A stretch of 64,000 nt of DNA from Bacteroidia bacterium (GCA_022760475.1 JALEFZ010000006.1:186001-250000), one strand, 5' to 3'; positions 34,315 to 43,249 are shown, counted from the first letter of the stretch. The notes: generated by a model not told the origin, from the letters alone. Made by a program: numbers and translations.

Positions 34315-37311
34315 ATGAATACACTTTTTAGGAAGTATGTCCTTTTATTCGTAGGCATATCACTTTGCCTCGCCACACCTATCCTGGGCCAGACCAACAA
34401 ACTTCTTTGGAAGATCACTGGAAATGGGCTTGAAAAGCCCTCCTACCTATATGGAACAATCCATGTCCGCGATTCCAGGGCATTCAAATTTAGCGATTCG
34501 GTCATGATCGCTTTGGAGAATAGCGAAGTCTTCGCTATTGAAGTCCATCCTGACTCATTATCCAAGATGACATCCATTGCCCTCACAGAAGGATTGTATG
34601 AAAAGATGGACTCTGTGAGGCAAACCAAGCCGAAGGACAGTACCAATGAGCAAATTTATAGACCTGAGTTGTTGAAGTATGCCTGGAAGGAAATCCTTTC
34701 AAAAAAAGAGGAGAAGAAAGTGTTTGTCGACGCTTACCTTTTGGGAGTGGCCAATTCGCTCAAAAAGGAGGTATTAGGCCTGGAATCAATCAATAACCAA
34801 CTGGAGGTACTCCGGAATCCTGAAGAATCACTCAAAAGAGGAAAGCAGAGTCTCCCCGTTTATGCATGGATTGAGATGTATGAGTCAGGAGACCTGGAAA
34901 AAATGGAGGAAGTCATTGGTAAGGAAGCACTTGAAGGCAAGGTATACAAAGACCGGAACATTGATATGGCAAACTCGATGGATACCGTCATGAAGGGGGG
35001 ACGGAGTCTTTTTGCAGCAGTTGGTAGTGGACACCTTGTTGGGAAGTACGGCATCCCCAATCTGCTTAGAAAGAAAGGCTATCAAGTAGAATTTGTCCCA
35101 GCCGTATTTACCGGGTATGCAGACAAATATAAAAATGACATCTTTTTGCCTGGTTGGAGGGATTTCGTAGATAAGAAGGGGGCATATAGAATTCGTATCC
35201 CTGCTACAGCTCAAAAAATCCCTTCTCAAGCCTTCGAATATGGAGAGCAGGGATCAAGCGAGGAAACGATGCACCTCTATGTTAGCCTGGATTTATCAAG
35301 CATGACCAATTGCCTTGTTGGCTACGAAGATTATGAAACAGGCTTCAATATGGACAACAAAGAGGATGTATTCAGGTATCTTCTTGAAGAAACTGAGGAG
35401 GATTGGAAGGCTGTGGGAGAAATTGATACGCTTGAATACCAAGGCTTTGAAGCAAGGGAGAGAGACTTCATAATCAAGGGGATGTCCAAGGCAAGATTCA
35501 GGGTGATCCTGCGTGGAAACAGGATTTACAGGATTATTTATCAGGAATTGACCCTGAATGGAGGCATGGCGAATGTGGATGATTTTTTTAATTCCCTGGA
35601 GTTTCTCCCTTACGATACGATTCCATTGACTAGTAAAAAACCTGAAGGAGAAGACTTTGAAGTGCCTGCATTCAGTACTTATTATGAATTTCCAGACTCA
35701 ACAGATAACTTTTTTGCTAAATACATCGATGACCTTACCAGCTATTCTACCAGAAGTGAGTTAAGTGGGGCGGCATTTAACACCAGTGTTTACGACTTTA
35801 AACCGTTTTATTATGTGGCACAGGAAGATTCCTTTTTGAAGGAATTGAAAGAGACTTTTGTGGCGGAAGAAGATAGCATCATAAAGGAAAGGGATATAGT
35901 TGAGGGTGGCATCAAAAAGAAAGAGCTTGTATTCATGGAATCTAACAACCACCTGGTGAAGAGATACAGATTCTGGCTTCAAGGGGGGCGATTGTTTTTC
36001 ATGCATTCTTACACTGGATCCGAAGAGAGCATGGGAGCCATGGACAACTTATATTTTGACTCTTTCAAATGGATTGGAGATCAGGCCGAAGGGAATGAGG
36101 AGTTGCTAAAGCCAAAGTTTGACGAATGGGAAAAGGCTTTACAATCTTCTAATAAAGAGAATTGGCAGGAGGCTAAGTTGGCTATCAATTACCTTAAATT
36201 TAAGAAAGAAGACCTCCCAAATCTATTTGGGTTGCTTAACAACTCTTATGCTGACGATAGTTCATATTATGGCATTCGGGATTTATTGATAGATAAGATA
36301 TTTGAGCTGGATTCCATACCCCCAGCCAAACTGATTCGAGAGGCATATTACATGGAAAAGCTGTCCGATGATTTGAAAAGCAGGCTATTGAGCAATCTCT
36401 TCAACTATCGGAGTAAAGATATCGAAGCCAATGTCCAGCTCGGTATGGAGTTGTTGAAAGAAGCCCCTCCCCTGGATCCTTCGAGCACATGGAGTACATT
36501 AACACCTTACAGCAGGAATCCCGCCTGGATTGAGCGTGATAAGGAATTTCTATTTGGCCTTATGGATAAAGCAATTTACCGAAATACCATCTTGTATCTT
36601 TTTCAAGATGCCTTTCAGAAAAATATTTGGAATCGCGATAGCCTTCCTCAAGAAACAATTGACAACATCCTGAAATATGCCAAAGTAGACCTAGATAGTG
36701 CCAAGAATTTACTCGAGAAAGAAGGAGAACTCTTCACCTTAGGGGTCAGGCCCTATAATTATTTTGACTTGTTTCTCGTTATGGGCAAGCAAAAAATAGG
36801 GGAAGAATTTGCAACCTACTTTTTGGGAAACACCCTCAATAGATACCTAAGCTCACAATCTTTGAAATATTTGTTGACCTATGGCTACCCAGTTTCGGAT
36901 TCAACCATTAGGGCACATTTTGAAGAAGAATCCCTAAGGTATGAAGCCTATTTACCCTTGATTAAAAATGGTCTCGAAGATCGGATACCCGAATCCTACC
37001 GGAGTGTGGAAGAGTTTGGGAAAAGTTTTATCAATAACAGCATCTATGAGGACGAATATTCCTTTTCAACGGTAGAGGTGATCACAGATACCTATATCCG
37101 TAAAAAGCGAATTCTCATCATGACCTATCAGTTTGTGGGCGAGGAAGAAAAGCATTTGGCTGCGGCTGGACCATTTGGTGATGAACTATCATCCACTGAT
37201 TTGGAAAAGCTCAAGTACAATTACAGGTATGAAGCGTATGAGGAGGGCAATCAGAAACAAATTCAAGAGATTTTGAAGTCTTTGTTTGAATGGATTGAGG
37301 AAAAAGAATAG
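34315..37311 (+). CDS. Very large exported TraB/GumN-family protein with long C-terminal extension
   Basis: The protein has 998 residues from the ATG at 34315 (a TTG four codons earlier is possible), with a signal peptide ending ILGQ. Residues about 25-285 form a TraB/GumN (TIKI-like) domain: LWKITGNGLEKPSYLYGTIH with the GTIH metal motif, and AAVGSGHLVGKYGIPNLLRK with the second His motif. Two related beta-rich modules follow (about 290-440 and 450-615), each ending in an R-x-x-R-x-x-L-x-G strand pair. The rest (about 620-960) looks like a helical solenoid. Normal family members have about 300 residues. Metalloprotease activity is known for animal TIKI proteins; here it is inference. Confidence 0.75.
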   Translation: MNTLFRKYVLLFVGISLCLATPILGQTNKLLWKITGNGLEKPSYLYGTIHVRDSRAFKFSDSVMIALENSEVFAIEVHPDSLSKMTSIALTEGLYEKMDSVRQTKPKDSTNEQIYRPELLKYAWKEILSKKEEKKVFVDAYLLGVANSLKKEVLGLESINNQLEVLRNPEESLKRGKQSLPVYAWIEMYESGDLEKMEEVIGKEALEGKVYKDRNIDMANSMDTVMKGGRSLFAAVGSGHLVGKYGIPNLLRKKGYQVEFVPAVFTGYADKYKNDIFLPGWRDFVDKKGAYRIRIPATAQKIPSQAFEYGEQGSSEETMHLYVSLDLSSMTNCLVGYEDYETGFNMDNKEDVFRYLLEETEEDWKAVGEIDTLEYQGFEARERDFIIKGMSKARFRVILRGNRIYRIIYQELTLNGGMANVDDFFNSLEFLPYDTIPLTSKKPEGEDFEVPAFSTYYEFPDSTDNFFAKYIDDLTSYSTRSELSGAAFNTSVYDFKPFYYVAQEDSFLKELKETFVAEEDSIIKERDIVEGGIKKKELVFMESNNHLVKRYRFWLQGGRLFFMHSYTGSEESMGAMDNLYFDSFKWIGDQAEGNEELLKPKFDEWEKALQSSNKENWQEAKLAINYLKFKKEDLPNLFGLLNNSYADDSSYYGIRDLLIDKIFELDSIPPAKLIREAYYMEKLSDDLKSRLLSNLFNYRSKDIEANVQLGMELLKEAPPLDPSSTWSTLTPYSRNPAWIERDKEFLFGLMDKAIYRNTILYLFQDAFQKNIWNRDSLPQETIDNILKYAKVDLDSAKNLLEKEGELFTLGVRPYNYFDLFLVMGKQKIGEEFATYFLGNTLNRYLSSQSLKYLLTYGYPVSDSTIRAHFEEESLRYEAYLPLIKNGLEDRIPESYRSVEEFGKSFINNSIYEDEYSFSTVEVITDTYIRKKRILIMTYQFVGEEEKHLAAAGPFGDELSSTDLEKLKYNYRYEAYEEGNQKQIQEILKSLFEWIEEKE

Positions 37312-37315
37312 CAAA

Positions 37316-38359
37316 TCACCAGTTTTTCAAAGCCAATTGGCCACAGGCTCCGTCTACATCTTTGCCTCGGCTGCGCCTTACATTGACAATGACTCCATTT
37401 TTCTCCAGGTGATGTATAAAGGCATCCATCCTTTTGCGGGTGGTGTTTACGAAGTCGGCCAGCTCTACCTGGTTGTACTCTATGACATTGACTTTGGAAG
37501 GAATGATCCTCGAAAATTCTACCAATTCCTGTGCATGTTGGATCGAGTCATTGACATCCTTGAAAATACAATACTCATAAGTGATCCTTGTTTTGGTCTT
37601 TTCATAGAAATATTCAAGGGCTTCTGTCAATTTTTCCAGATTGTTAGAATCGTTGATGGGCATGATTTTCGATCGTGTCTCATCATTGGCTGCGTGTAAC
37701 GAGAGCGCAAATTCAAATTTGACATTGTCGTCAGCCAACTTCTTGATCATCTTGGCGACTCCCGCTGTGGATAGGGTAATTCGCTTCGGAGACATAGCCA
37801 TGCCATCTTCGGAGGTGATTTTATCAATAGATGAGAGGACATTCTTGTAGTTGAGAAGGGGTTCTCCCATTCCCATATAAACGATATTGGTCAGGGGACG
37901 ACCGTATGTTTTTTCTGCTTCCTTGTTGATGTGCTGTACCTGATCGTAGATTTCGTAGTGGTAGAGATTCCTTTTTAGATCCAGGAAGCCCGTCCCACAA
38001 AACTTACAATCCAGCGAACAACCTGCCTGAGAAGAAATACAAGCTGTAATACGCTTGGGCGTGGGGATCAACACCCCTTCCACCATCTGTCCTGTCGAAA
38101 GTTCAAAGGCATACTTGACCGTCCCATCCGAACTCTTTTGAGAATCCAGAATTTTGACCTGTTCAATGCTGTAATTTTGAGACAACTTTTCCCGCAGGGG
38201 CTTGCTTAAATTGCTCATTTCATTGAAGGTAGCAGCATGCTTTTTCCAAAGCCATTCATACACTTGCTTGGCGCGAAATTTCTTTTCGCCTAGCTTTTCC
38301 ATCTCTACAATGAGTTCCTCAAGGCTGAAGGAACGGATATTTTTCACTTTATCTGGCAT
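37316..38359 (-). CDS. rlmN: 23S rRNA (adenine2503-C2)-methyltransferase, dual-specificity RlmN
   Basis: The 347-residue radical SAM enzyme methylates A2503 of 23S rRNA and often A37 of tRNAs. ACISSQAGCSLDCKFCGTGF holds the 4Fe-4S ligands Cys 114, 118 and 121. GMGEPLLNY, RITLSTAGV and FALSLHA follow. The mechanistic Cys near the C-terminus is in DVDGACGQLA. The ATG at 38359 is chosen over one seven codons earlier because the family start is near here and a perfect -7 box overlaps the longer form. It is convergent with the TraB/GumN gene, with four bases between stops. Confidence 0.95.
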   Translation of the reverse strand: MPDKVKNIRSFSLEELIVEMEKLGEKKFRAKQVYEWLWKKHAATFNEMSNLSKPLREKLSQNYSIEQVKILDSQKSSDGTVKYAFELSTGQMVEGVLIPTPKRITACISSQAGCSLDCKFCGTGFLDLKRNLYHYEIYDQVQHINKEAEKTYGRPLTNIVYMGMGEPLLNYKNVLSSIDKITSEDGMAMSPKRITLSTAGVAKMIKKLADDNVKFEFALSLHAANDETRSKIMPINDSNNLEKLTEALEYFYEKTKTRITYEYCIFKDVNDSIQHAQELVEFSRIIPSKVNVIEYNQVELADFVNTTRKRMDAFIHHLEKNGVIVNVRRSRGKDVDGACGQLALKNW

Positions 38360-38367
38360 GTCAGTCG

Positions 38368-38375
38368 CAAAAATA
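38368..38375 (-). promoter_or_regulatory. Candidate -7 box of rlmN
   Basis: On the minus strand this is TATTTTTG, an exact TAnnTTTG match. It ends nine bases before the ATG at 38359, so the transcript would have almost no leader. It would lie inside the gene if the upstream start were used. Confidence 0.4.
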
Positions 38376-38475
38376 CACAATTAATAGGGGAGTTCCTGAA
38401 TGAGTTCCTCAAATTCTCTGATGCTAAGTAGGATTCTCTAAGCAGCATCCTATATGGATATTGCGTTCCTATCAT

Positions 38476-39594
38476 ATGCAGCAACAACCCGAAAAACAAG
38501 AGCCTCCCAAAGCACATTTTTATTGGTTTGCTTATTACGGCCTGGTAGGGCCAAGTGTTCGCTACCGGGGCAAATATCCCATGGATCATTTGGCAGAGTC
38601 AGGTAGGTCCACCTACGATTTCTATTATCCCAAGAAAAACTTTAAATCCCTTCTTAAGTTTTTAGAGCTATGTCTGGAAATCATTTTTTTCCCTAAGCCT
38701 GATTCTGTCATCGTAATCCAGAAGGTATTTTCAAATGGATTTTATGCCAATTCTCTAAAGATTCTCCTTGCCCTCTCTGGTAGGCCAAGCCTTTATGACC
38801 TGGACGATGCTGAATATCATAGAGTCGATCCCGTTTCAATTCATCACTTTATCAAAAACTGTGATTATGTCCAGGTAGGTAGCTTGGCTTTACAGCAATA
38901 TTGCAGGCATTTGAATAAGCAGGTATATATCAATACATCTCCAGTAATCAATCACGATTCACGGAAGGATAAGCGCAACTACAAATTGAACATTGGCTGG
39001 GTAGGTGATTTTGGGAATGGAAAAGCCACTTCCCGTCCATTTTCACATAAGACCAGCCTGTACACGGAGTTTTTTCCCTGTCTCAATGAAATTGGCTTTC
39101 CTGTTAAACTGACTCTTCTCGGCGTCAAAATGCCTCAAGACATCCCTGAAATTCAAGCATACTTTGCAGGGAAGCCCAATATTGAATTAGAAATTCCTGA
39201 AAACCTGGAATGGGAAGATGATGGATGGGTCTATGACATGCTTTCTGACTTTGACATCGGCCTTTCTCCCATGGTAGATCATCCTTTTACCCAGGCAAAG
39301 TCCGCATTCAAAGCCAAACAATACCTGTCCTGCGGAGTCCCGGTCATAGCCAGCAATGTAGGTGAAAACCGCAATTTTGTTTTGCATGGAATCAATGGAT
39401 TCCTGGCCGAAAATGGAGCTGAGTTTAAAGAATATTTGGAGTTAATAGCCAGGATGGATGATGATGCTTATTGGCGGATGTCTGATGCCTGCCTTGAAAA
39501 CCTATCTTCTTTTTCCCTGGAACATTATTCTTGTCAACTACTCCACATCTTTGCTTTTGAGGGTATAGGAGACCTCCCCTCGATCCCTGCCTAA
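38476..39594 (+). CDS. Glycosyltransferase, GT4-like
   Basis: The protein has 372 residues from the ATG at 38476; a TTG five codons earlier is possible. The C-terminal half is GT-B type: NIGWVGDFGNGKATSRP, FPVKLTLLGVKMP, DFDIGLSPMVDHPFTQAKSA, KAKQYLSCGVPVIASNVGEN and LHGINGFLAENGAEFKEYLE. This is the usual donor-binding region with the acidic residue replaced by a looser motif. YGLVGPSVRYRGKYPMDHLA near the start resembles enzymes acting on surface glycans. There is no signal peptide or membrane span. Donor and acceptor are unknown. It is isolated from other glycan genes. Confidence 0.78.
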   Translation: MQQQPEKQEPPKAHFYWFAYYGLVGPSVRYRGKYPMDHLAESGRSTYDFYYPKKNFKSLLKFLELCLEIIFFPKPDSVIVIQKVFSNGFYANSLKILLALSGRPSLYDLDDAEYHRVDPVSIHHFIKNCDYVQVGSLALQQYCRHLNKQVYINTSPVINHDSRKDKRNYKLNIGWVGDFGNGKATSRPFSHKTSLYTEFFPCLNEIGFPVKLTLLGVKMPQDIPEIQAYFAGKPNIELEIPENLEWEDDGWVYDMLSDFDIGLSPMVDHPFTQAKSAFKAKQYLSCGVPVIASNVGENRNFVLHGINGFLAENGAEFKEYLELIARMDDDAYWRMSDACLENLSSFSLEHYSCQLLHIFAFEGIGDLPSIPA

Positions 39595-40275
39595 GCATAT
39601 TTTTTATCCCAAATCAGATGAAGAAAAGCTATCCGAGCTAAAAAAAAATCAAATGCCCCAAAAAATGGGGACAGAAAGAAATTTTGTCGCTGCTAACTTG
39701 TAGATGTTTTAGAAAGAAACCTATAAGTATTGACTCAGTAACAAACGTTCTTTCACGGTAGAAATCTATAGCTCATAAGAAACCCCCACTAGCTAAGACC
39801 CTGATTTGGCGGATAATTTAGAAATGCCTAAGGCATAAAAAAAGAATGCCCATTTCCTCTGGTTCGGAGATGGGAGTAGAAATGCAAATAGTTTAGTATC
39901 AAGGCCTTGCCAAGTCGATTAGGAATCCCAGCCAGCCACTATATGTGGTCGCTGGGGTTTTTTATTTGATGAAAGTAGAAAATTCCGAAGATAGTAGGAT
40001 TGTCCTCAAAATTAGGGGCAGCACTGCCTGACTTAAATCCCTTCCTTTGTAATGTGAGAGATGCTATTGACCCGGTGTCTTTCTTCAACCATGGAAAGCG
40101 CACTTATAGCTAAATGGCCAGCACTATCCTAGAAGTAATAGTAGTGTGTTAAGTAGTTCGCTCTTGTGATTCTGGTGAAGGGCAAGAAAAGTAGTAAAGT
40201 AGGTCAATATATAGTTCGTGTATGGCCATTTTGGGTAATCCCGGAAACCTGTAGCTCAGGCTTCCGGGATATTTT
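39595..40275 (+). other. 680-base stretch without a protein gene; contains two plus-strand terminators, possible small RNA genes
   Basis: No plausible coding frame was found on either strand. Two strong plus-strand terminators lie at 39927 and 40239. Weak similarity links the two halves: ATTGACTCAGT at 39729 and ATTGACCCGGT at 40066 differ by two bases, TATAGCT follows in each, and each lies about 170-200 bases before a terminator. The first terminator could serve the glycosyltransferase mRNA. The second needs another plus-strand transcript starting after 39967. Two tandem small RNAs are the simplest reading, but no known RNA family was recognised and no consensus promoter was found. Confidence 0.4.
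39927..39967 (+). terminator. Intrinsic terminator, first of two in the non-coding stretch
   Basis: CCCAGC pairs with GCTGGG, and inside it CCAC pairs with GTGG around a five-base loop. TTTTTTATTTG follows. It is 333 bases from the end of the glycosyltransferase gene. Confidence 0.8.
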
Positions 40276-40280
40276 TTACT
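40239..40280 (+). terminator. Intrinsic terminator, second in the non-coding stretch
   Basis: TCCCGGAA pairs with TTCCGGGA and CCTG with CAGG inside it, with one A-C mismatch and a TAGCT loop, followed by TATTTTTTACTTTTT. The T-run is on the plus strand and runs into the msrA 3' end, so it is not the terminator of msrA. Confidence 0.85.
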
Positions 40281-40809
40281 TTTTCAACATATCCAGGTAT
40301 TGCTTCCTGAATTTTGCCACCTTAGGCCTTATGACAAAGGCACAATAAGGTTGATTACCATGTTGATTGAAGTAATTCTGGTGATAGCCTTCCGCTGGAT
40401 AATAATTGATCAACGGACTTACTTCTGTTACAATAGGATTGTCGTAGAGCGGGCCAGCCTTGATTTTTGCTGCTTCTGCAGCGGCCTTTTCCTCTTCATT
40501 TTTATAAAAAATGGCAGATCTGTATTGTGGGCCCACATCATTTCCCTGTCTGTTAAGGGTTGTTGGATCATGGGTTACAAAGAAAATATCGAGGATTTGA
40601 TCCCTTGAAATGACTGATGGGTCATAGGTGATTTTTACGACCTCGGCATGTCCAGTGGTCTTGCTGCAAACCTGCTCATAGCTTGGGTTCTCTACATGTC
40701 CTCCAGAATAACCTGATTCAACGCTTTCAACCCCTCTGAGGTCCTGAAAAATTGCTTCTGTGCACCAGAAACAGCCATTTCCGAAAATAATGGTATCAAG
40801 AGAATTCAT
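40276..40809 (-). CDS. msrA: Peptide-methionine (S)-S-oxide reductase
   Basis: The 177-residue enzyme repairs oxidised methionine. IIFGNGCFWCTEAIF has the catalytic Cys 13 in GCFWC. VESVESGYSGGHVENPSYEQVC, TGHAEVVKITYDP, THDPTTLNRQGNDVGPQYRS and YHQNYFNQHGNQPYC follow in family order. The last gives a possible resolving Cys. The ATG at 40809 is chosen; an upstream in-frame start would add 18 hydrophobic residues not typical of the family. It is cytoplasmic. No msrB is in the window. Confidence 0.95.
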   Translation of the reverse strand: MNSLDTIIFGNGCFWCTEAIFQDLRGVESVESGYSGGHVENPSYEQVCSKTTGHAEVVKITYDPSVISRDQILDIFFVTHDPTTLNRQGNDVGPQYRSAIFYKNEEEKAAAEAAKIKAGPLYDNPIVTEVSPLINYYPAEGYHQNYFNQHGNQPYCAFVIRPKVAKFRKQYLDMLKK

Positions 40810-40974
40810 ATGGCTCAAAATAAATGTGGTATATGAATACAAAAACAAGGAACGGAAAACCATCCCGAGGGATCATCAACCATTCCTTGTCCTAAGAACT
40901 ATTCTAAAACTTCTTTCGCTTGCTTGAATACGCCTGAGGATGAAAATTGTTTATGCTTTTGGGAAGGAAACTAT

Positions 40975-42186
40975 TTATAGCAGGCGTTCTGTCGCAAAAA
41001 CGACATTTTTCTTTCCTTGTTTGGTGGCTATCAAGTAGATATCGCCCCCTTCAGCCAGTTTTAAGTCTTTTCTGATTTTAGAAACTGGAAAAGGGAAATT
41101 TCTGGCAACTACATGGCTTTTGGTAATGTTTGAGCTCTTTAGAAAACGCTTGATTTCCTTGGGTTTGTAGGAAATTGTAGCCAAAATCCGGAAAATACGA
41201 CCAGGAAAATCTTCTTCGAGATGCTTCGAAGAAAGGAAAAATCCCATCTCATGTGTAATATTTCCTGGCAAATGCTTGAAATATTTCGAGAACAACTGGG
41301 ATACCTTACGAATTTTATAAAATGCTACATCAGGCTCATAAAGAAATTGTGGAGGGTCAAAAGTGGTAGTTTTGTGGTTCGAAACTTCGCCCCATTCGAA
41401 GGAAAATTTACTAGCTTTGCCTTTGGACGAAGTAACTACTTCTAGTTGAGGGACTTTTGACGCAGGGATTGACGGCTCAGCTTCCAGAATCAACTCTTTA
41501 ACTTCATTTTGTATCGAATTGACGGATATGCGACTGAGGGATGGGATTTTTTTCCGAGCTTCGTTTACATCATACAGAGGCGAAGCCTTGATCACAACTT
41601 TCGAGGCATGTTTGTAGAGGAGAGGAATCAGTTCAAAAACATTGGGTTGGCAATCTTTAAGGTCATTGATTCTACGCCCATTTTGATCTCTCCTGGCTGG
41701 ATCAAGGTAGATAAGATCGAAAACAGGTCCATTATAGGCTTTTAGAAATGTTTCGGCTGATTGATGTATGATGTTGATGTTTTGACGATCTAAAAGTTTG
41801 AAATTGATTTTTCCAATTTGGACCAGACTTAAATTAGTTTCGACGGACAAGACCTCGTCAAAAGAATGTGAAAAGTGCAATGCGTCCACACCGAGTCCCA
41901 TGGTAAGGTCAAGGCATCGTTTGCCTGCATAGGATTTGAGTTTTGCCGCGGCTTCGCTGCTAGCTTGCTCGTAGGATACAGGAGGGATTATGCAAAGTTT
42001 GTTGTAATAAGATGGGAGTTTGGACTTAGCCCTTTGTAGATATTTGAGCTGAGTCGAAACCAAAGCGGTGGGGAAGGAGTTGTTTTTTTGCGAAAGTGCA
42101 AAGGAAGCAGGATCTTGCTTAAGATTTTCTCTTATTGTAGACCTCACACTTTCACTTGTTAGAATATTTAATTCTTCCTCAGTCAT
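40975..42186 (-). CDS. Class I SAM-dependent methyltransferase with THUMP-like C-terminal domain
   Basis: The 403-residue protein has a helical N-terminus (about 1-80), a Rossmann methyltransferase domain with CLDLTMGLGVDALHFSHSF (SAM loop), VLSVETNLSLVQIGKIN and DLIYLDPARRDQNGRR (a DPPR/DPAR motif IV), then a C-terminal ferredoxin/THUMP-like part ending LIATKQGKKNVVFATERLL. This layout belongs to a Bacteroidota family annotated only as THUMP-like methyltransferase. RNA is the probable substrate, but this is inferred from the domain type. It diverges from the small lipoprotein-ytxJ pair. Confidence 0.8.
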   Translation of the reverse strand: MTEEELNILTSESVRSTIRENLKQDPASFALSQKNNSFPTALVSTQLKYLQRAKSKLPSYYNKLCIIPPVSYEQASSEAAAKLKSYAGKRCLDLTMGLGVDALHFSHSFDEVLSVETNLSLVQIGKINFKLLDRQNINIIHQSAETFLKAYNGPVFDLIYLDPARRDQNGRRINDLKDCQPNVFELIPLLYKHASKVVIKASPLYDVNEARKKIPSLSRISVNSIQNEVKELILEAEPSIPASKVPQLEVVTSSKGKASKFSFEWGEVSNHKTTTFDPPQFLYEPDVAFYKIRKVSQLFSKYFKHLPGNITHEMGFFLSSKHLEEDFPGRIFRILATISYKPKEIKRFLKSSNITKSHVVARNFPFPVSKIRKDLKLAEGGDIYLIATKQGKKNVVFATERLL

Positions 42187-42224
42187 TTACCAATTCTGAC
42201 TTTTACTTTTACAATAAAGTGTTT

Positions 42225-42232
42225 TATATTTC
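42225..42232 (+). promoter_or_regulatory. Candidate -7 box of the small lipoprotein-ytxJ pair
   Basis: TATATTTC differs from TAnnTTTG only at the last base and lies 29 bases before the ATG at 42262. Confidence 0.3.
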
Positions 42233-42261
42233 CGTACAATTTCCAAACCTATTTTAAAAAA

Positions 42262-42375
42262 ATGAAGCGTTCCAAATTAGTTATCATCGCCATTCTTTTG
42301 TTGGGTTTTGTAGCCATTACGACAACAGGTTGCTATTCTTCTCGCAATGTTTGCCAAGCAAAGAAAGTTGGTAAC
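42262..42375 (+). CDS. 37-residue predicted lipoprotein
   Basis: The frame from the ATG at 42262 encodes Met-Lys-Arg-Ser-Lys, then a hydrophobic core (LVIIAILLLGFVAITTTGC) with a lipobox ending at Cys 24, and only 13 further residues (YSSRNVCQAKESW) before TAA. The n-, h- and c-regions make a textbook type II signal peptide, so the mature product would be a 14-residue lipopeptide with a second Cys. A near-consensus -7 box lies upstream, and ytxJ starts 14 bases after the stop. Short genes of this kind are easily missed. Its function is unknown. Confidence 0.6.
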
Positions 42376-42389
42376 CATAGATAAGAAAA

Positions 42390-42725
42390 ATGAAAAACTG
42401 GCAAGAATTGAACTCTGGAGCGAAGTTGAACGCTCTCGTAGAAGCTTCTTTCCAAAGACCTCAGCTCATATTCAAGCATAGCATTCGCTGCGGCATCTCT
42501 GCTCACGTACTCCACGGTTTGCAAGAATCGACGGAACAGCTAGCTGAATCTGTAGAACTGCATTATTTGGATCTGATTAATTTCAGAAATATTTCCAATC
42601 AGGTTGCTGCGGACTTTAATGTACCGCATCAATCTCCCCAGGTAATTTTGATCAAAGATGGCAAAGCAGTCCACAACGCAAGCCACTTTTCGATTGAGCC
42701 TCAGGGGATTCTGACTGCAGCTTAA
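42390..42725 (+). CDS. ytxJ: Bacilliredoxin-like monothiol protein YtxJ
   Basis: The 111-residue thioredoxin-fold protein of the DUF2847 family removes bacillithiol from oxidised protein thiols. LIFKHSIRCGISAHVLHGL holds the single active Cys in the place of the CxxC site. VELHYLDLINFRNISNQVA, then the cis-Pro region HQSPQVILIKDGKAVHNASH, match the family. It implies that the organism uses bacillithiol or a similar thiol. It follows the 37-residue lipoprotein gene by 14 bases and ends at a bidirectional terminator. Confidence 0.9.
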   Translation: MKNWQELNSGAKLNALVEASFQRPQLIFKHSIRCGISAHVLHGLQESTEQLAESVELHYLDLINFRNISNQVAADFNVPHQSPQVILIKDGKAVHNASHFSIEPQGILTAA

Positions 42726-42751
42726 TAAGCATCATCCAATCGGATTAGAAT

Positions 42752-42792
42752 AAAAAACAGACTCTTTTGCAGGACAAAGGAGTCTGTTTTTT
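42752..42792 (+). terminator. Bidirectional intrinsic terminator between ytxJ and osmC
   Basis: AAAAAACAGACTC and GAGTCTGTTTTTT pair over 13 bases around a 15-base loop. The stem includes A-runs and T-runs on both sides, so it can stop transcription from both convergent genes. Confidence 0.88.
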
Positions 42793-42806
42793 ATGTGCCG
42801 TTCTAT

Positions 42807-43214
42807 TCAGGAGTAATTAAACTTGACATTTACCATGATTTCAGGATGGATGCTTCTGGTAACTGGGCAAGATAGGGCTGCTGCTTCCAAAAGGCCTTTT
42901 TCGGTTTCATTGAGGTTGTGATTCTGAAAATCCAGTTCTATGTGAAGTTCTGCTATTCTTCTTGGACCTGAAGTCATTACCTTTTTTACTTCTCCGCTTA
43001 CTTCTCCCATGCTGAAGTCATTTTTTTCAGCAGAAATCCCCATAATGGTAATCATGCACGTCAATGCCGCAGTGGCTACAAGGTCAGTAGGTGAGAAGGC
43101 TTCTCCCTTGCCATTGTTGTCAATAGGTGCATCTGTGAGCAGGGTATCACCTGATTTTATGTGGGTGGCCTCGGTGCGAAGATTACCCTTATAAACTACT
43201 TTAGTTGTATTCAT
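42807..43214 (-). CDS. OsmC family peroxiredoxin-like protein
   Basis: The 135-residue protein has the two OsmC/Ohr-type cysteines, one in AALTCMITIMG and one in AALSCPVTRSIHPEI. SPTDLVATAA is the helix start that places the first Cys. These proteins reduce organic peroxides or hydrogen peroxide with a dithiol partner. The sequence is of the general OsmC/YhfA branch rather than clear Ohr. With ytxJ and msrA close by, this section of the window is rich in thiol and oxidative-stress functions. Confidence 0.9.
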   Translation of the reverse strand: MNTTKVVYKGNLRTEATHIKSGDTLLTDAPIDNNGKGEAFSPTDLVATAALTCMITIMGISAEKNDFSMGEVSGEVKKVMTSGPRRIAELHIELDFQNHNLNETEKGLLEAAALSCPVTRSIHPEIMVNVKFNYS

Positions 43215-43249
43215 GTGAATTAAAAAATTATCCCAAGCTAAGGAATTAT

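Noticed and set aside
37286-37699. Plus-strand frame of 137 codons opposite rlmN
   Set aside because: It lies wholly antisense to the conserved C-terminal half of rlmN and overlaps the end of the TraB/GumN gene, with no family features.
39595-40275. tmRNA, RNase P RNA or SRP RNA in the non-coding stretch
   Set aside because: None of their hallmark sequences was found: no tag-peptide frame with CCA-end arm, no GAGGAAAGTCC start, and no CAGGTCCGGAAGGAAGCAGCC-like loop.
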